A DNA stretch of 64,000 bases from Erinaceus europaeus (lineage: Eukaryota; Chordata; Mammalia; Eulipotyphla; Erinaceidae). The stretch lies in assembly GCF_950295315.1 (NCBI RefSeq), contig NC_080170.1, forward strand, positions 91,124,054 through 91,188,053. The letters are read 5' to 3'. A program made the position numbers and the translations under genes. The notes beneath the pieces are model-generated. The model was given only the letters and a program-made list of their open reading frames with translations. It was not told where the DNA came from and ran no database searches. Below are positions 10,910-22,959 of the stretch, piece by piece. Each line of letters opens with the position of its first letter. Positions within the stretch are counted from its first letter, which is position 1.

Positions 10910-11066
10910 GGGCAGAGGACAGATAGCATAACGGTTATGTTATGCAAACAGACTATCAAGCCTGAGGCTCCAAAGTCTCAGGTTCAATCCCCTGTACCAC
11001 CATAAGCCAGAGCTGAACAGTGCTTTGGTGAAAAAATAAACAAAGAAAAAAAAAAAGAAAGAAACT
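10910..11066 (+). mobile_element. Type D SINE, sense
   Basis: GGGCAGAGGACAGATAGCAT, AACGGTTATG, GCCTGAGGCTCCAAAGTCTC, B-box-like GGTTCAATCCCC, GAGCTGAACAGTGCTTTGG and an A-rich tail. An 8-bp duplication AAGATTCC lies at 10902-10909 and 11067-11074. Confidence 0.8.
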
Positions 11067-11189
11067 AAGATTCCTAGAAGTCAATTGATTTGACCAAAGT
11101 TACAAATCTCAGTAGTGACTTTAGAAAATTATTTCCTCATGTTTTTTTTGTATTTAAGTACATTTGAATAAACAGTTTTATTTTTATTT

Positions 11190-11342
11190 TTAATATTTTA
11201 AAGAACACTTCATTGATTGATTTGTTTTGGATATAGACAGAGAGATTGGAAGGGATGGGAAACAGAAAGAGAGAGAGAGAGGGAGGGAGAGAGAGACCTG
11301 CAGCACTTGTGAACCTTCCTCCCTGCAGGTGGGGACCAGGAA
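11190..11342 (-). mobile_element. Type B SINE, antisense, broken by a 3X copy
   Basis: Antisense body: GATATAGACAGAGAGATTGG, GACCTGCAGCACTTGTGAAC, CTGCAGGTGGGGACCAGG. The element stops at 11342. Its antisense head resumes at about 11893-11940 (GCAATTTGTGTGCTCAGCCA, GGCGTGCCACTGCCTGC). About 20 bp of the expected B-box region is missing at the break, so the 3X insertion was accompanied by a small deletion. Confidence 0.75.
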
Positions 11343-11891
11343 GTTAAAAAGAAAAAAAACTAGTATTGCCACAGACCTTATGGAATATAATTAAAATATG
11401 CCTACTAACTATCTACAAAACAAAGACCTCCCCCCCCGACTCTTCACCTGCACTATTCCAGCCTTTAGGTCCATGATTGGTCAACAATTTGTTTGGCTTT
11501 GTATGTTAACTCTCTTGTCAACCATCAGGTTCCAGATGGTAGCATGATGCCAACCAGGCTTCCCTGGACAGACAACCCCACCAATGTGTCCTGGAGCTCT
11601 GCTTCCCCAGATCCCTTCCCAACTAGGGAAAGAGAGAGAGAGGCTGGGAATATGGATCGGCCTGTCAACACCCATGTCCCGGGGGAAGCAATTACAGAAG
11701 CCAGACCTTCCACCTTCTGCATCCCACAATGACCGTGGGTCCATACTCCCAGAGGGTTAAAGAATTAGAAAGCTTTCAGGGATAGGATGGGATATAGAGT
11801 TCTTGTGGTGGGAACTGTGTGAAGTTGTACCCCTCTTATCCTATGGTTTAGTCAATGTTTCCTTTTTTATAAATAAAAAATTAAAAAAAAA
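11343..11891 (+). mobile_element. 3X repeat (L1 long 3' end), 5'-truncated
   Basis: Begins at the internal A-rich slot, then CTAGTATTGCCACAGACC, ATATGCCTACTAACTATCTA, the CTGGACAGACAACCCCACCA region, CCACCTTCTGCATCCCACAA and the constant 3' end GTACCCCTCTTATCCTATGG followed by TTTTTTATAAATAAAAAA. Inserted into the type B SINE at 11190. The ORFs in it are not conserved in other copies. Confidence 0.8.
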
Positions 11892-11944
11892 TTACACACT
11901 GCAATTTGTGTGCTCAGCCAGGCGTGCCACTGCCTGCTCTCCAA

Positions 11945-14512
11945 ATAGTTATAGTTTTAATAAAATTATACACAGGTAGGGAAGTTGATTTCACTTTGCC
12001 TTCTCTCATCTTGGTATCTAAGCTGCATTCATATCAAACCTAGGCTATGAGGCTCAGACATTCCCATAATGGGGTGATGTGTATTCAGACAGAAGATAAA
12101 AAAAGTATGTTGATGAGATAATGCTTACAAATAAATGAGTAACAGTGTCTTCAAAGTTTAGGCCAGTTTCACCCACTGCTTAAGTCAGTTGTGACTAAGA
12201 CCAACCTATATTAAGGATCCCTTTGGACAGAACAACTGATATTTACCTCTCTCTCCCACATGTTCTCTGTTTTGTTATTTTCCTGCTCTGTACCTCTTGA
12301 TAGTTTGACATTTTTCTCTTCTTACCAATTTTCACCTCTCCTTTTGGGCCAGGACAGGTTAATATACTTCTTACATGAGCACCTATGACTATAGCATATG
12401 TTTCTGGTCACTCATTCATTTATATATTGACTGCTTTTTTATTTATCAGAACAGACCAAGAGGTGGGGCTACCACCAGGCAACCCTTGCACTTAGGAATT
12501 TAGTATTTAAGAAGTGATAATACATAGAAACAATGGTGTTATGGGCTATAAAAGAGTAGGCTGTGAGAAGATACATTAAAGGCACAGTTTGGAGGGGAGT
12601 TTAAACTGAGATCTAAATGGCAAGAATAAAAAAATAATTAGATGAGAGGGTGGTTTTCAGGAGAATATTCCTTATAGATAATAACATTAGTAGTCAGTGT
12701 TAGGTATGGACAGACTACAGTTTTATCCTCTGTCATGGTTTTAGTCACCAGCAATATTTGACACATTCCTCAAACCCAAGTCTAACTCGTACATCTCTCA
12801 TTACATTTAAATGTTGCAAGACTAACTGGAAGCTTTGATTACAAATTAATCTTTCTTTAAAATAGATGTAAAGATTGGATACTAGCTGAGCTGGTTCTAA
12901 GTTGTAAGTTGGGTGGAAAGATAGGCAACAATGACTTTTATTCCATTTGTGCATCAGTCATTTTGGCTAGTGATTCTGTTCTAATGATTTATTTGAAGGT
13001 TTCTTTTCCCTACATCTAGGGAAAAGATTATTACATATCAATTGTAATAATAGTTTCATTTGTTCTTTGTTATACTTAAGTTCCTTTTAAAGAAAATAGA
13101 AACTTTTAAATAACATTTATTTAAAATGTAAAACACTATCAGTCATAATAAATAAATCACAATAAGCATCATGAAAACAAAGCAGTACTACTTAGCTTCT
13201 GCTGCATGAAAAGCTCTGTTATGTGTTACAATCAAAGAGTAATAACTATTGAAAATTGATTTCTCCTTCTGTGATTCAATGCTGTTTTTTATAGCATCCT
13301 TTATTCTTTGTGACCCCAAATCAGATTCTCACTTAGTTGTGTATTCCATCTTTGGCAAGTGTTTTGGACTGTCTCCTTACAACTGGGCTACTGTTGGAAG
13401 CAATTAAAGTGAATTTTTCTGTCTCACTTCAGCCTGTCACACTGTGGGAGTTTAGTTAAGATCTCCTCTTGAGCAAAATAGCAGTAGTTGGAACCAAATA
13501 CACAGAACGAAAAGAAGTCCTTAATTGAATATAGAGAGAATAAGTAAATGTGTTGGCTTATATGACACAAACCTGATTTGGTGCTTTTGTTTATAGGCAA
13601 AAATGCCCCAGTTTAGCTGGGAAATCATGTTTACCCTAGTAAGAGGCCCATCATATTCACTTAATTGCTCAGAGACTTCAGAATACATTGCTTTTTGGTG
13701 TTGTTCAGTTCAAAAACTAATGTCAAAGAAGAGAGGGTTCAAACCAGTTTGAGGTCTCAACAGTGCTTTATAGTTTTTCCAGTTGGTTTATAGTTATTAA
13801 CAATTTCTGACATTTTCCCATTTTTCATTTTTTTGGCTGTCCATTCCACATCTTTGTGTAATTTCCAGTTTTATGTACCATTTCAGTCAAAGTATTTCCA
13901 TCCCCATAGAAGAAAAAAAAGTCATAAAATATGTAGTCAGATAAGTTTGCTTAAGCCTTAAATCATAAATCTCCCCTCTCTTAGTTATATAACATTTGTT
14001 AAGGATTAACTAAAGAACGGGGAAAAAAATGCCACTTCTCCTTTCACACACAAAAAAATTTGAGCCACCAAAACATTATTTCATACACTTTTATAATTAT
14101 AAATACTTTGGCTATTTCCATTCAACAAGAGTCTTTTTATTTCAAATATAAAGCAATCTATTGTATGCTGAACATACATACATCTATTCTGCTAGCCCTA
14201 GAAGATCATTAAAGACTATCTTCCCTTTCAGAGGCACCCCGCTTACTGAGTAATAGTAAATAAGAATCATAAAGCTATGTGATAATGCCATTGGAGGGAT
14301 TACATGCAGCTAGTCTTTGTATTGTCTTTTACACATATCCTTTTAAGGGTTATTTATCTCACTATTGGATTGTAACTGTGACAGTTGTTCAAGTTCCTGT
14401 CACCAGTCTTTTTAAAAATAGACATACATTGTAAATAAATTATTATGACTGATTCCAAGATTTATTTATTAGTTTTTCTCTTCAAAAACACAAGTTGCAT
14501 TTTATAGAAACC
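11945..14512. other. Repeat-poor unique DNA, no gene seen
   Basis: AT-rich and mostly free of recognisable repeats. No ORF longer than 70 codons and no protein family resemblance. The TTGGTGCTTTTGTTTATAGG at about 13579 resembles a splice acceptor, but no coding sequence follows. Confidence 0.5.
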
Positions 14513-14528
14513 CAATACAAATATTTCT

Positions 14529-14851
14529 TTTTTTTTGGATATTTCTTAAAATTTTTTTTTTATTATTTAGTTTCACTTTTGTTACCCTTGTTGTAGTTAT
14601 TATTGTTGTTGTTGATGATGTCATCGTTTTTGGATAAGAAAGAGAGAAATGAAAGAAAAAAAAAAAGAAAGAGAGAAATGGAGAGAGGAGGGGAAAACAG
14701 AGGGGGAGAGAAAGACACCTGTAGTCCTGCTTCACCACTTGTGAAGTGTCTCCCCTGCAGGTGGGGTGCGGGGGCTGGAACCCAGATCCTTATGCGGGTC
14801 CTTGCGCTTCGCACCACCTGCGCTTAACCTGCTGCGCTACCGCCCTACTTT
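14529..14851 (-). mobile_element. Type A SINE, antisense, internal duplication
   Basis: Antisense tail through head GCGCTACCGCCCTAC. Target duplication CAATACAAATATTTCT / CAATCCAAATATTTCT at 14513-14528 and 14852-14867. The AGAGAGAAATG motif occurs twice (about 14641 and 14669), separated by an A-rich run; other copies have it once. Confidence 0.9.
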
Positions 14852-15071
14852 CAATCCAAATATTTCTACTGGGGACCTGTTTCCATGTAATTGTAACAAA
14901 TGGCTGACCTAGCATCACCTGCAGCGAGTAAACTTATTTTCAACTTAGATATAGACCAGCTAAACTAAGAAAGTTCTAGTGAGGTTGGTTATTAATCCTC
15001 CCTCAGTCACTTATTCCTTTTAAAGCTGAATGCTCCATTATATCATAGACTGAGAAAAAAAAAATCAGTCC

Positions 15072-15368
15072 AGATGTGGGGGAGAGGCGGGCAGTAGCGC
15101 AGCGGGTTAAGCCCACATGGTGTGAAACATAAGGATCTAGGTTCGAGCCCTTGCATCCCTACTTGCAGGATGTGTGAGTCACTTCACAACCGGTGGGTGA
15201 AGCAGGTCTGCAGGTGTCTTTCTTTCCCCCTCTGTGTCAGGAGTTCCCCTTCTCTCTTGATTTCTCTCTATCCAGCAACAACAATGATAAACAACAAGGG
15301 CAACAAAAGAGAAAAAATGTCCTCCAGGAGCAGCGGATTCCCACTGAGTTACAACCCTGGATGCAAGG
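15072..15368 (+). mobile_element. Type A-ext SINE, sense, AAC tail shortened
   Basis: A-box region GCAGTAGCGCAGCGGGTTAA, B box AGGTTCGAGCCC, then a shortened AAC tail followed by the extension block CCTCCAGGAGCAGCGGATTC and GAGTTACAACCCTGGATGCA. Target duplication of an A run plus TCAGTCC at 15058-15071 and 15369-15382. The extension ends directly on the A run, which shows it is the true 3' end of this SINE form. Confidence 0.85.
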
Positions 15369-15538
15369 AAAAAAATCAGTCCTGGTCCTTCCACTAAGTC
15401 AGTGAATAAATTTGGGTATCATTATGCTTTTAGATACCAGTATCTATTCTGTTCACACCCATTCCTATTTCAGAGCATTTCTTTCACAAAGTACTAACTT
15501 TCGTGCTCACTGCGACTTTTTCCTTCTGCTTTTTAAAT

Positions 15539-15888
15539 TTTTTTAAAAATTCATTATTTATTAACTTAATAAATAATAATTATCTATTAATATTTATTAA
15601 TTAATTATTTAATATTTATTTTTGCCTTTTTATTATTTTTAAGTTATTATTGTTGTTTTTATTGATGTTGTCATTGTTAGATAGGACAGAGAGAAATGGA
15701 GAGAGGAGGGGAAGGCAGAGGGGGAGAGAAAGACACCTGCAGACCTGCTTCACCGCTTGTGAATTGACTCCCCTGCAGGTGGGGAGCCAGAGGCTTGAAC
15801 CGGGATCCTTACACTGGTCCTTGTGCTTTGCGCCACTTGCGCTTTGCGCCACCTGCGCTTAACCCACTGCGCTACCACCCGACTCCCC
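15539..15888 (-). mobile_element. Type A SINE, antisense, long AT tail
   Basis: An antisense AT-only tail at 15535-15625, then body and head GCGCTACCACCCGACTCCCC. Probable target duplication TTCCTTCTGCTTTT / TTTCTTCTGTTTTT. The head carries a short tandem copy of GCTTTGCGCCAC at about 15827-15852. Confidence 0.85.
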
Positions 15889-15894
15889 TTTCTT

Positions 15895-17177
15895 CTGTTT
15901 TTTATTATTAGTAATTTAATATTGATTTACAAAATTATAAGATAACAGGGGTATAATTCCACATCATTCCCACTACCAGAGTTCTGTGTCCCTATTCCCT
16001 CCATTGGAAACTGCAGTAGTTCTCCCCAAGTACAGATACAGGTTGACTACTACTTCTGTCTACCTATATTTATATGTATTTCCCTACTTTTTCTATGGTC
16101 CTGACTTTTTCTTTCTAAGTCTCACCTACACCTACTACTACTTCCAAGTGCCATTTTTAAAAAAATATTTATTTATTCATTTTCCCTTTTTGTTGCCCTT
16201 GTTGTTTTATTGTTGTAGTTATTATTGTTGTTGTTATTGATGCCGTCATTGTTGGATAGGACAGAGAGAAACGGAGAGAGGAGAGGAAGACAGAGGGGGG
16301 AGAGAAAGATAGACACCTGCAGACCTGTTTCACTGCTTGTGAAGTGACTCCCCTGCAGGTGGGGAGCGGAGGGGCTCGAACAAAGATCCTTATGCTGGTC
16401 CTTGCACTTTGTGCCACGTGCACTTAACCACTGCGCTACCGCTGGACTCCCGTACCATTTTTTTTTTCCTATTCTCTCTCAGGGTCCTGTGGAATTGGAG
16501 TTCAGAGCCCCTAGGTCATCCTCCCCTAACATTTCTCCCCCTCTGGGAATATAGACCAAAATTCCTTATGGGTTGCAGAAGGTGGGAGTTCTGCCTTCTG
16601 TAATCACTTCTCTGCTGGACATGGGTATTGGCAGGCCAATCCATACCCCCAGCCTGTTTCTATCTTGCTCTAGTGGGGTAGGACTCTGGAGAGGTGAGAT
16701 TCTGGGACACATTGTTGAGGTTCTTTGCCCATGGAGCTCAGGATGGAATCATAGTAGCATCTGCAACTTGGTGGCTGAAAGGTAGTAAGATTTAAAGCAG
16801 GACAAAATGTTTAATAAACAGGAACCATAAAGTAGGAATATAGTAGATGAAAAGAGTGGAAAGAAGCTAGGAAGTCTATTAGGTATGCTCCTTACTTTCA
16901 AGTTTCTAACTCTAATAAATTTTGCTTGATCTTGATAGCTAACATGCAGTTGGACTAAAAATATAGTCTTGGAAGATGATGCCAGAGTTGAGAATAGGAC
17001 TAAAACCTGGATTAGGGAAGAGAATATCTCCCAAACTTGAAGGAAATGTAGAAATACAACTAACTGTTTACCACATAGAGCTGACTCAGGGCACATATAG
17101 TCTCATATTTAGCACAGGAGCCTGTATAACCTTCGAGTCCCTGTCAGTCTGAGCTTGCAGTCCAGAGTCACAGTCAC
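15895..17177 (-). mobile_element. 3X repeat, antisense, older form
   Basis: Antisense 3' end GGGGTATAATTCCACATCAT and CCCACTACCAGAGTTCTG at the left, GGGTTGCAGAAGGTGGGAGT and GCATCTGCAACTTGGTGGCT inside, and matches to GGCTCCTAAGCTGAATATGG (as antisense CATATTTAGCACAGGAGCC) near 17110. It carries a segment at 16010-16155 and 16463-16530 absent from the younger 3X copies. A type A SINE interrupts it. Confidence 0.7.
16159..16451 (-). mobile_element. Type A SINE nested in 3X, antisense
   Basis: Full antisense type A, with head ACCACTGCGCTACCGCTGGA. Target duplication GTGCCATTTTT / GTACCATTTTT at 16148-16158 and 16452-16462, lying within 3X sequence. Confidence 0.9.
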
Positions 17178-17349
17178 TATAACCTTTTTTATAAAAGGTT
17201 TATGGTACAGTCCATGTACAGATTTTCTTCCTTCAAGGAAACTATCTCAAATCCCATTTACATTGACAAATAGTGACCACTGAAAGATGCCCTGGACATA
17301 CAGATGATGTTCTGAGTGGGAACATTCTCACAGAGAATGTAATTTATTA

Positions 17350-18020
17350 TCCATGGGGTTTACAGTGAATAATATTTATGTACTTTTCCCATATCTGAGA
17401 GTTATTTTATTCCCTGGCCCAGCTTTCCAGTCTTATTTCCAACTCTGACACCATTTCCCTAGACAATACCTTTGGTCCACCTTCATGCTAGCTATTGGAC
17501 TCAGGTAAAAAGTAGTAAAGTCATGGATCCCTTGGAATACACCTAAAATAGACCTACTACCCTTTTCCAAAATGGAGACACCAAATCTCATTTGCTCTAC
17601 TCTTACCTTGAGGTTCCTGATTATTAAACAATTTGTTCTGCTTGATATCATAATGCTTTTCAGCTACCAAGTTGTAGACATTACCATGATGCCAACATGA
17701 CTTCCCTGGGCAGACAACCTCACCAATGAGTCCTGGAACCTCATCTCTCCAGAGCCCTGCCCCACCAGGGAAAGACAGAAACAGGCTGGGAGTATGAATC
17801 AGGCTGCCAGTGCCCATGTTCAGCAGAGAAGCAATTATAGAAGCCAACCCTTCCACCTTCTGCATCCCGTAATGATCCTGGGTCCATGCTCCCAGAGGGA
17901 TAAAGAATAGGAAAGCTTCCAATGGAGAGGATGGGATATTGAACACTGGTGGTTAGAGTTGTGTGGAATTGTACCCCTCTTATCGTACTGTCTTGTTGAT
18001 CATTATTAAAGTAATAAAAA
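17350..18020 (+). mobile_element. 3X repeat, older form, 5'-truncated
   Basis: ATGGGGTTTACAGTGAATAA, the CTTTGGTCCACCTTCATGCT region, GATGCCAACATGACTTCCCT, CCACCTTCTGCATCCCGTAA and 3' end GTACCCCTCTTATCGTACTG, ending in an A-rich tail. It matches the copies at 55300 and 62169 better than the younger ones. The 170 bp before it (17180-17349) was not recognised. Confidence 0.7.
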
Positions 18021-19267
18021 AATGTCTGTCTAATCTGAAGCACATTTTGGAAACTAAAGGAGACTGTATTTTCTTATCTGCTTAGAAAAATTCAGGTTCT
18101 GAGACTTCACAGGAACATGAATGGTAGCAGGGTGAGAAGAAAGTGGGGAGTGCTAAAAATATATATACATTCCAAATCTCTCACAACGGGCATCATGTGC
18201 ACATGCCAAATAGAACTGCAAAATCACCAGCCTACATAGGACAAAGGTTGCAAAAATGAACATTGTGTAGGCATTGCTATTTTCTCTCTTTTGGACTGTA
18301 TCCCAATAACATGGGCCAGTGTGCTAAGAGAATACACAAGATGGTTGTTTTTCATAATTCTGATTCAACTCAAAGGTCAGAAATGTAGGCCTAATATCAT
18401 ACTTTGGTTGCAAGAAGTAAGAAATTTAATTATGGGATTCAAAAGGTAGAAGGATTTTTAAATATAAACTGTCTTTCTCAAAGTCTTTCTGTGTTGGGAG
18501 GATCTTAACTGTTATGTCACAATTGATGGGCCTCCGGAAAAAAAGAAAAAAGATAAAAAAAAAAAAAAGCAAGTTACTAAGTTTTATTGCAGAACAACAA
18601 CATTGCACTAGGGGAGGATGGTTTTCAGGGGGAAAAAAGTCTGAATTTTAAATAAACTTTCTAGCTAATTCTCACTGGCCTAATCCATCTCTGCAGCCAC
18701 TGCTGAGGAAAATAGACCACTTCTCTAACAAAATACTCAGGAGACCAGAGCTCTCCTGGCCCCGGTCTAGCACATTTTCTTTGTGATTTGATGAAAAGAC
18801 TTAGATTCTGCTTTAATAGTGATTATATTCTGTTTGTAATGCTTCCACTTTGGTAGACGTCTTGACTTTATCAGTAGGAAGCTCAAGGGTGTGCATTCTT
18901 CTAAGAGACTTAAACTTGCCAGGCCAGTTACTCCTAAGGCCCTGATGACTCAGGCTGAGATAACCTCTGGTTGAAACTCTTCAGGCAGTTAGGATCATGT
19001 TTGGTTCCACTCTGTCCCATGGTAACCACAAGGTACAGCTGCTTTTCCAGATTTTCCTGTGAGATAGCAGAAAAGATGTTTTCCTCTGGAGGCGTGTACT
19101 TGAGCCTTTTGCCCTGGATGACTATTCTTTGAAATCTCCTTGGTATAGAGTCACAGAGTTGATTTTGGTACAGAAGCATCTGTCCACTTCTACCTAGGTT
19201 GAATACATTTTCCAACCTTACTCCCCAGCTTATTAACTTTATTTCTCATTAACTTATTAATTTTCTT
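18021..19267. other. Unique DNA, no gene seen
   Basis: No young repeat recognised. A poly(A) run lies at 18558-18571 beside AAAAAAGATAA. The 93-codon reverse ORF at 18934-19215 has no family resemblance that I recognise. Confidence 0.45.
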
Positions 19268-19632
19268 TCCTTTTTAAAATCTATCTAATCTTTATTTATA
19301 AAATAGGATAAGAGGGGTACAATTCCACACAATTCCCACCACTAGAACTCCATCTCTCATTCCCTCCCTTGAAAGCTTTCCTATTCTTTATACCTCTGGG
19401 AGTATGGATAGATTAAGGGACATTATGGGGTGCAGAAGGTAGAAGGTCTGGCTTCTGTAATTGCTTCTCCGCTGGACATGGACATTGGCATGTGGATCCA
19501 TACGCCCAGCCTGTCTCTCTCTTTCCCTAGTGGGGCAAGGCTCTGGGGAAGCAGGGCTCCAGGACACATTGGTGGGGTCATCTGCCCAGGGAAGTCAGGT
19601 TGGCATCATGATAGCATCCGGAACCTGGTGAC
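19268..19632 (-). mobile_element. 3X repeat, antisense, 5'-truncated
   Basis: Antisense tail CTTTATTTATAAAATAGG, 3' end GAGGGGTACAATTCCACACA, ATGGGGTGCAGAAGGTAGAA, and 5' break at GCATCCGGAACCTGGTGAC. CTTTCCTTTTT occurs both left (about 19266) and right (about 19661) and may be the duplicated target. Confidence 0.8.
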
Positions 19633-19664
19633 ATATTAATGAAGCTGAAGGCTTGACATTCTCT

Positions 19665-19984
19665 TTCCTTTTTTTTTTTAATTGCTACTAGGGGTATTAC
19701 TGGGGCTCAGTGCTGGCACTATAAACCCACCACTCTCAACAGCCATTCTCCCCGCCCTCTTTTTCTTCCTTTTTATTATATAGGATAGATAAAAATTGAA
19801 AGGGGTGGGGAGAGAGACAGAGAGAGAGAGAGAGAGAGACAGAGAGAGACAGAGAGAGAGAGAGATACCTGGAGACCTGCTTCACTGCTTGTGAAATTTT
19901 CCTTTGCAGCTGTGGACCAGGGGCTTGAACCCAGGTCCTTACACATGGAAATGTGTGCTCAGTCAGAAGCACCACTGCCTGGTC
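19665..19984 (-). mobile_element. Type B-like SINE with the A-ext tail block, antisense
   Basis: Poly(T), then GCTACTAGGGGTATTACTGG...AGTGCTGGCACTATAAACCC, which is the extension block seen in type A-ext, then a type B-like body with a (GA)n run at 19815-19864, GACCAGGGGCTTGAACCCAG and antisense head GCACCACTGCCTGGTC. A mixed structure. Confidence 0.75.
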
Positions 19985-20114
19985 ATCTCTTGTTAATTGT
20001 CATGTAAATATACTGGTTAACTTTGTAAAGTTGTCTTTGGATTAACAGTTCTGTTATCAAAATTAAGACATTTATAAAATGCTGTTTCAAAAAGCAAAAC
20101 AGACTTCTGCATTT

Positions 20115-20355
20115 GGAATCTATGAACTGAACTATGTCTCTCTAAATTCATATGTTGAAGCCTTACCCTCCAACATGACTATATTTGGACACAAAGCTTT
20201 TACAGGGAATTAAGGGGTCACACAGGTAGAGTCCTAAGTATATGAGGCCTCTCTCATGAGGTCTACCATATTGGCATCTTAATCTCAGCTTTCTAGCCTC
20301 CAGAACGATGAAGTATAGACTTCTTTTGTGTGAGCCACTCAGACATAGTTTAAAA
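20115..20355 (+). mobile_element. MLT1-type LTR (ERVL-MaLR fossil)
   Basis: Recognised by order: AACTATGTCTCTCTAAATTC, ATATGTTGAAGCCTTACC, GACTATATTTGGACACAAAG, AATTAAGGGGTCACACAG, GCTTTCTAGCCTCCAGAACG, GTGTGAGCCACTCAGACAT. This matches the MLT1 LTR layout shared across placentals. Internally shortened and highly diverged. Confidence 0.75.
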
Positions 20356-20604
20356 TATGAATAGACAGTTCAAAAATTAATATTCACAGTAGTCCGGTCC
20401 TTTCCTAGAACACACACCTCACATCATATAATCTCTTTGGGTAGCACGTGGCCTCTACTCAGGAGTCATTCATCCAGCTTCTCTCAGAGAGCTCCATGGC
20501 TGTGACACTGATCACCCACTAGGGTTTTATTGAAATTGCCGACAGTAATTTGATACATGCAGTCCTACATTATTGTATTTTTTTTTTAGCCATCTTACAT
20601 TTTT

Positions 20605-20690
20605 TCAAATATGTAATACAGTATTGCTAACTAGTGACATAGTGTTTTACAGACCTCCAGTACTTGTCTGGCAGAACTAGAACCTTATAG
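20605..20690 (-). mobile_element. Possible old L1 3' end, antisense
   Basis: ATGTAATACAGTATTGCTAA, CTAGTGACATAGTGTTTTAC and AGACCTCCAGTACTTGTCTG resemble a fossil L1 3' UTR read antisense. Short, so only a tentative call. Confidence 0.3.
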
Positions 20691-20747
20691 CTTGTTTTCT
20701 GTAGCCAGAGCCTAGCGTGATTTTACTTTTGGGGGCTGCATCTTCAT

Positions 20748-20870
20748 TCAGATAGAGAGAAAAGGAGAGACCCTATGCTATAGTACTCTCATAAACTGCT
20801 GGAGCTTGAACCTGGGCCTAGTGCATGGCAAGGCACACATCATACCTAGTGAGCTTTCTCTCCAACCCTA
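20748..20870 (-). mobile_element. Old type E-like SINE, antisense
   Basis: GATAGAGAGAAAAGGAGAGA, CTGGAGCTTGAACCTGGGCC, GCATGGCAAGGCACACATCA and TAGTGAGCTTTCTCTCC keep the antisense order of type E elements. Confidence 0.5.
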
Positions 20871-21097
20871 ACTTGCTATATTTTTACTTTGCACATTTGC
20901 ATACTTTCTTTAATTACATCATGATTATTCTTCAAAAGCCTGCAAGTAGCTAGATCAATGAATTTAAAGTGACTTTTAACTTTAGATGAATTATTTCACT
21001 GACCCAACTTTTTTATACCCGAGTACCACCAGAAGCTGATTTGGAGGCATTCTTCTTAAACAAGGAAGATGAACATTGTTCAAGATATTTCTGGAAG

Positions 21098-21686
21098 GTA
21101 GAAATGAACCTACCCTGTGACCCTGCAATTCCTCTCCTGGGGATATATCCTAAGCAACCAAACACACCCATCCAAAAAGACTTGTGTATACCTATGCTCA
21201 TAGCAGCACAATTTGTAATAGCCAAAACCTGGAAGCAACCCAGGAGTCCAACAACAAGTGGCTAACTAAGTTGTGGTCTATATACATAATGGAATACTAC
21301 TCAGCTATTAAAAATGGTAAATTTACCTTCTTCACCTAATTTTAGATGGAGCTTGAATGAATCATGTCAAATGAGATAAGCCAGAAAGAGAAAGATGAAT
21401 ATGAGATGATCCCACTTATAGCCAGAAGTTGAAAAAGAAGAACAGAAGGGTGAACACAAAGCAGAACTTGGACTGAATTTGGTGTATTGTACCAAAGTAA
21501 AATACTTGGATGGGGGGTAGTGTTCAGGTCCTGGAACAAGATGGTGGAGGAGGACCTAGGTGGGGGATTAGAATGTTATGTGGAAAACTGAGAAATGTCA
21601 CAGCTGTACCAACTGTATTTTACTATCAACTATAAGCCATTAACCCCCAAACAGTGAAAAATATGTAAAACATAAAAAAAATTAAA
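21098..21686 (+). mobile_element. 5'-truncated L1, ORF2 C-terminal end, type 1 3' UTR
   Basis: Bounded by a perfect 16-bp target duplication AAGATATTTCTGGAAG (21082-21097 and 21687-21702). It starts in the ORF2 C-terminal region: the frame gives [15 protein letters not shown] and AAQFVIAKTWKQP, typical of the L1 ORF2 C-terminus. A stop at 21263-21265 and frame breaks follow, so it is dead. The 3' UTR holds TGTGGAAAACTGAGAAATGT and an A-rich tail. Confidence 0.92.
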
Positions 21687-21702
21687 AAGATATTTCTGGA
21701 AG

Positions 21703-22955
21703 CAGAGATTTAATATAAGAAAATATATCTTGGAAAATGAGGACTCAAGTGAGTGTAGAGGCCTTTGTGGAGAAGACATGGAGATCACTGTATGGCCTCA
21801 GTATGGTCAATTGCTGAATTATGGAGAGACTTTCTAGAATTACTGACATGCCACAAACTACAGGGTTGGAGACAGCATTCTCATAGGAAAGAGATTGAGT
21901 ATAAGGTCACCCAAAGGCAGAGGAAAAATATTTATATTACTATTTAGAGCTAGTTTTTATTTCTTTAAACAAACACTCTTGAAACTCCATAACAAGTTTT
22001 CTTCTTACAATTTGATTTATGTGAATTTATTAGTGATTTCCCAGTAAACTGCAGCATCTCACAATATTCTAATCACTCCAACATGTAGTGACTAAGTTAT
22101 ATGACATACAACTCTGCAGCATCATAGCTGGCTAACTAGTCAATCAACTGGAAATCTGTCATTACCTTATCTATCAATATAAAGAATGAGAATTTATTAA
22201 TGTAGCTAGATTATAGATGTCAGTTATTTCTGGAAGTTATAGCAGAATTACAGAATTGTGAACCATTGCTTTTCTGTGAGATATAGTTTAAATATACTGC
22301 CCAGAGATATTTTGTCATTTATAAATATGTGCAAATGATGTTAGCAGACATCTAATCTCTCGTTTTAAGAGTTGTTTAGTAGTAGTTATAGAACTGTAAA
22401 TGAGATGTCAAATAATTTATCCATATTATGTGAGCCATGAGAACTGCATTCATTAAATTACAGAAGATAGAAAAAACTTTTTTCAGAAAATAAACTCCAT
22501 TGATTCAAAAAGGAAATATTTGAAAATAAACAAGGGTGAAAGACAAGTTCAGGCCTGTGGGTTTTGTTTGTTTGGTTTTGTTTTTAGAAATTTAAAATTA
22601 GAGCACCAGTCCTTGCAGATTTGTTATTGGTGCACTTTTTACTTGAGAAAGTGTGCTTAAACATCCAGCTCAAATAGAGGAATGAACAGAAAAGTAGAGG
22701 TGAGGGACAGCCTCTTTTTTAGGGAATAAATAGCAAATGCCATTCATACAAAGCCCTTAGGTTTGACTGACCAGTCACTCAGTGCTGCTTTAAAAAATGA
22801 GGGCAGATTCTCTGTGTATGAAGCATTTTGAAGTTTATCTTTCCCTAAGGTGTCAGAAGTGCTATACCTTAAAGACAGTTTAATCTACAGTTTTGAACTC
22901 ATTCCCTAAAATCCAGGAAGCAAATCAAATGCACAGTTTGGTCTTGATTTTTCCA
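21703..22955. other. Unique DNA, no gene seen
   Basis: AT-rich, no young repeat and no protein-like ORF recognised. Confidence 0.45.
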
Positions 22956-22959
22956 CAAT

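Noticed and set aside
17557..17946. Recurrent ORFs with MQKVEGLASVIASPL themes (also 19430, 36598, 61207, 62659)
   Set aside because: All fall on the antisense strand of the 3X repeat at the same place. Frames differ in length and are broken between copies, so this is repeat sequence and not a protein family.
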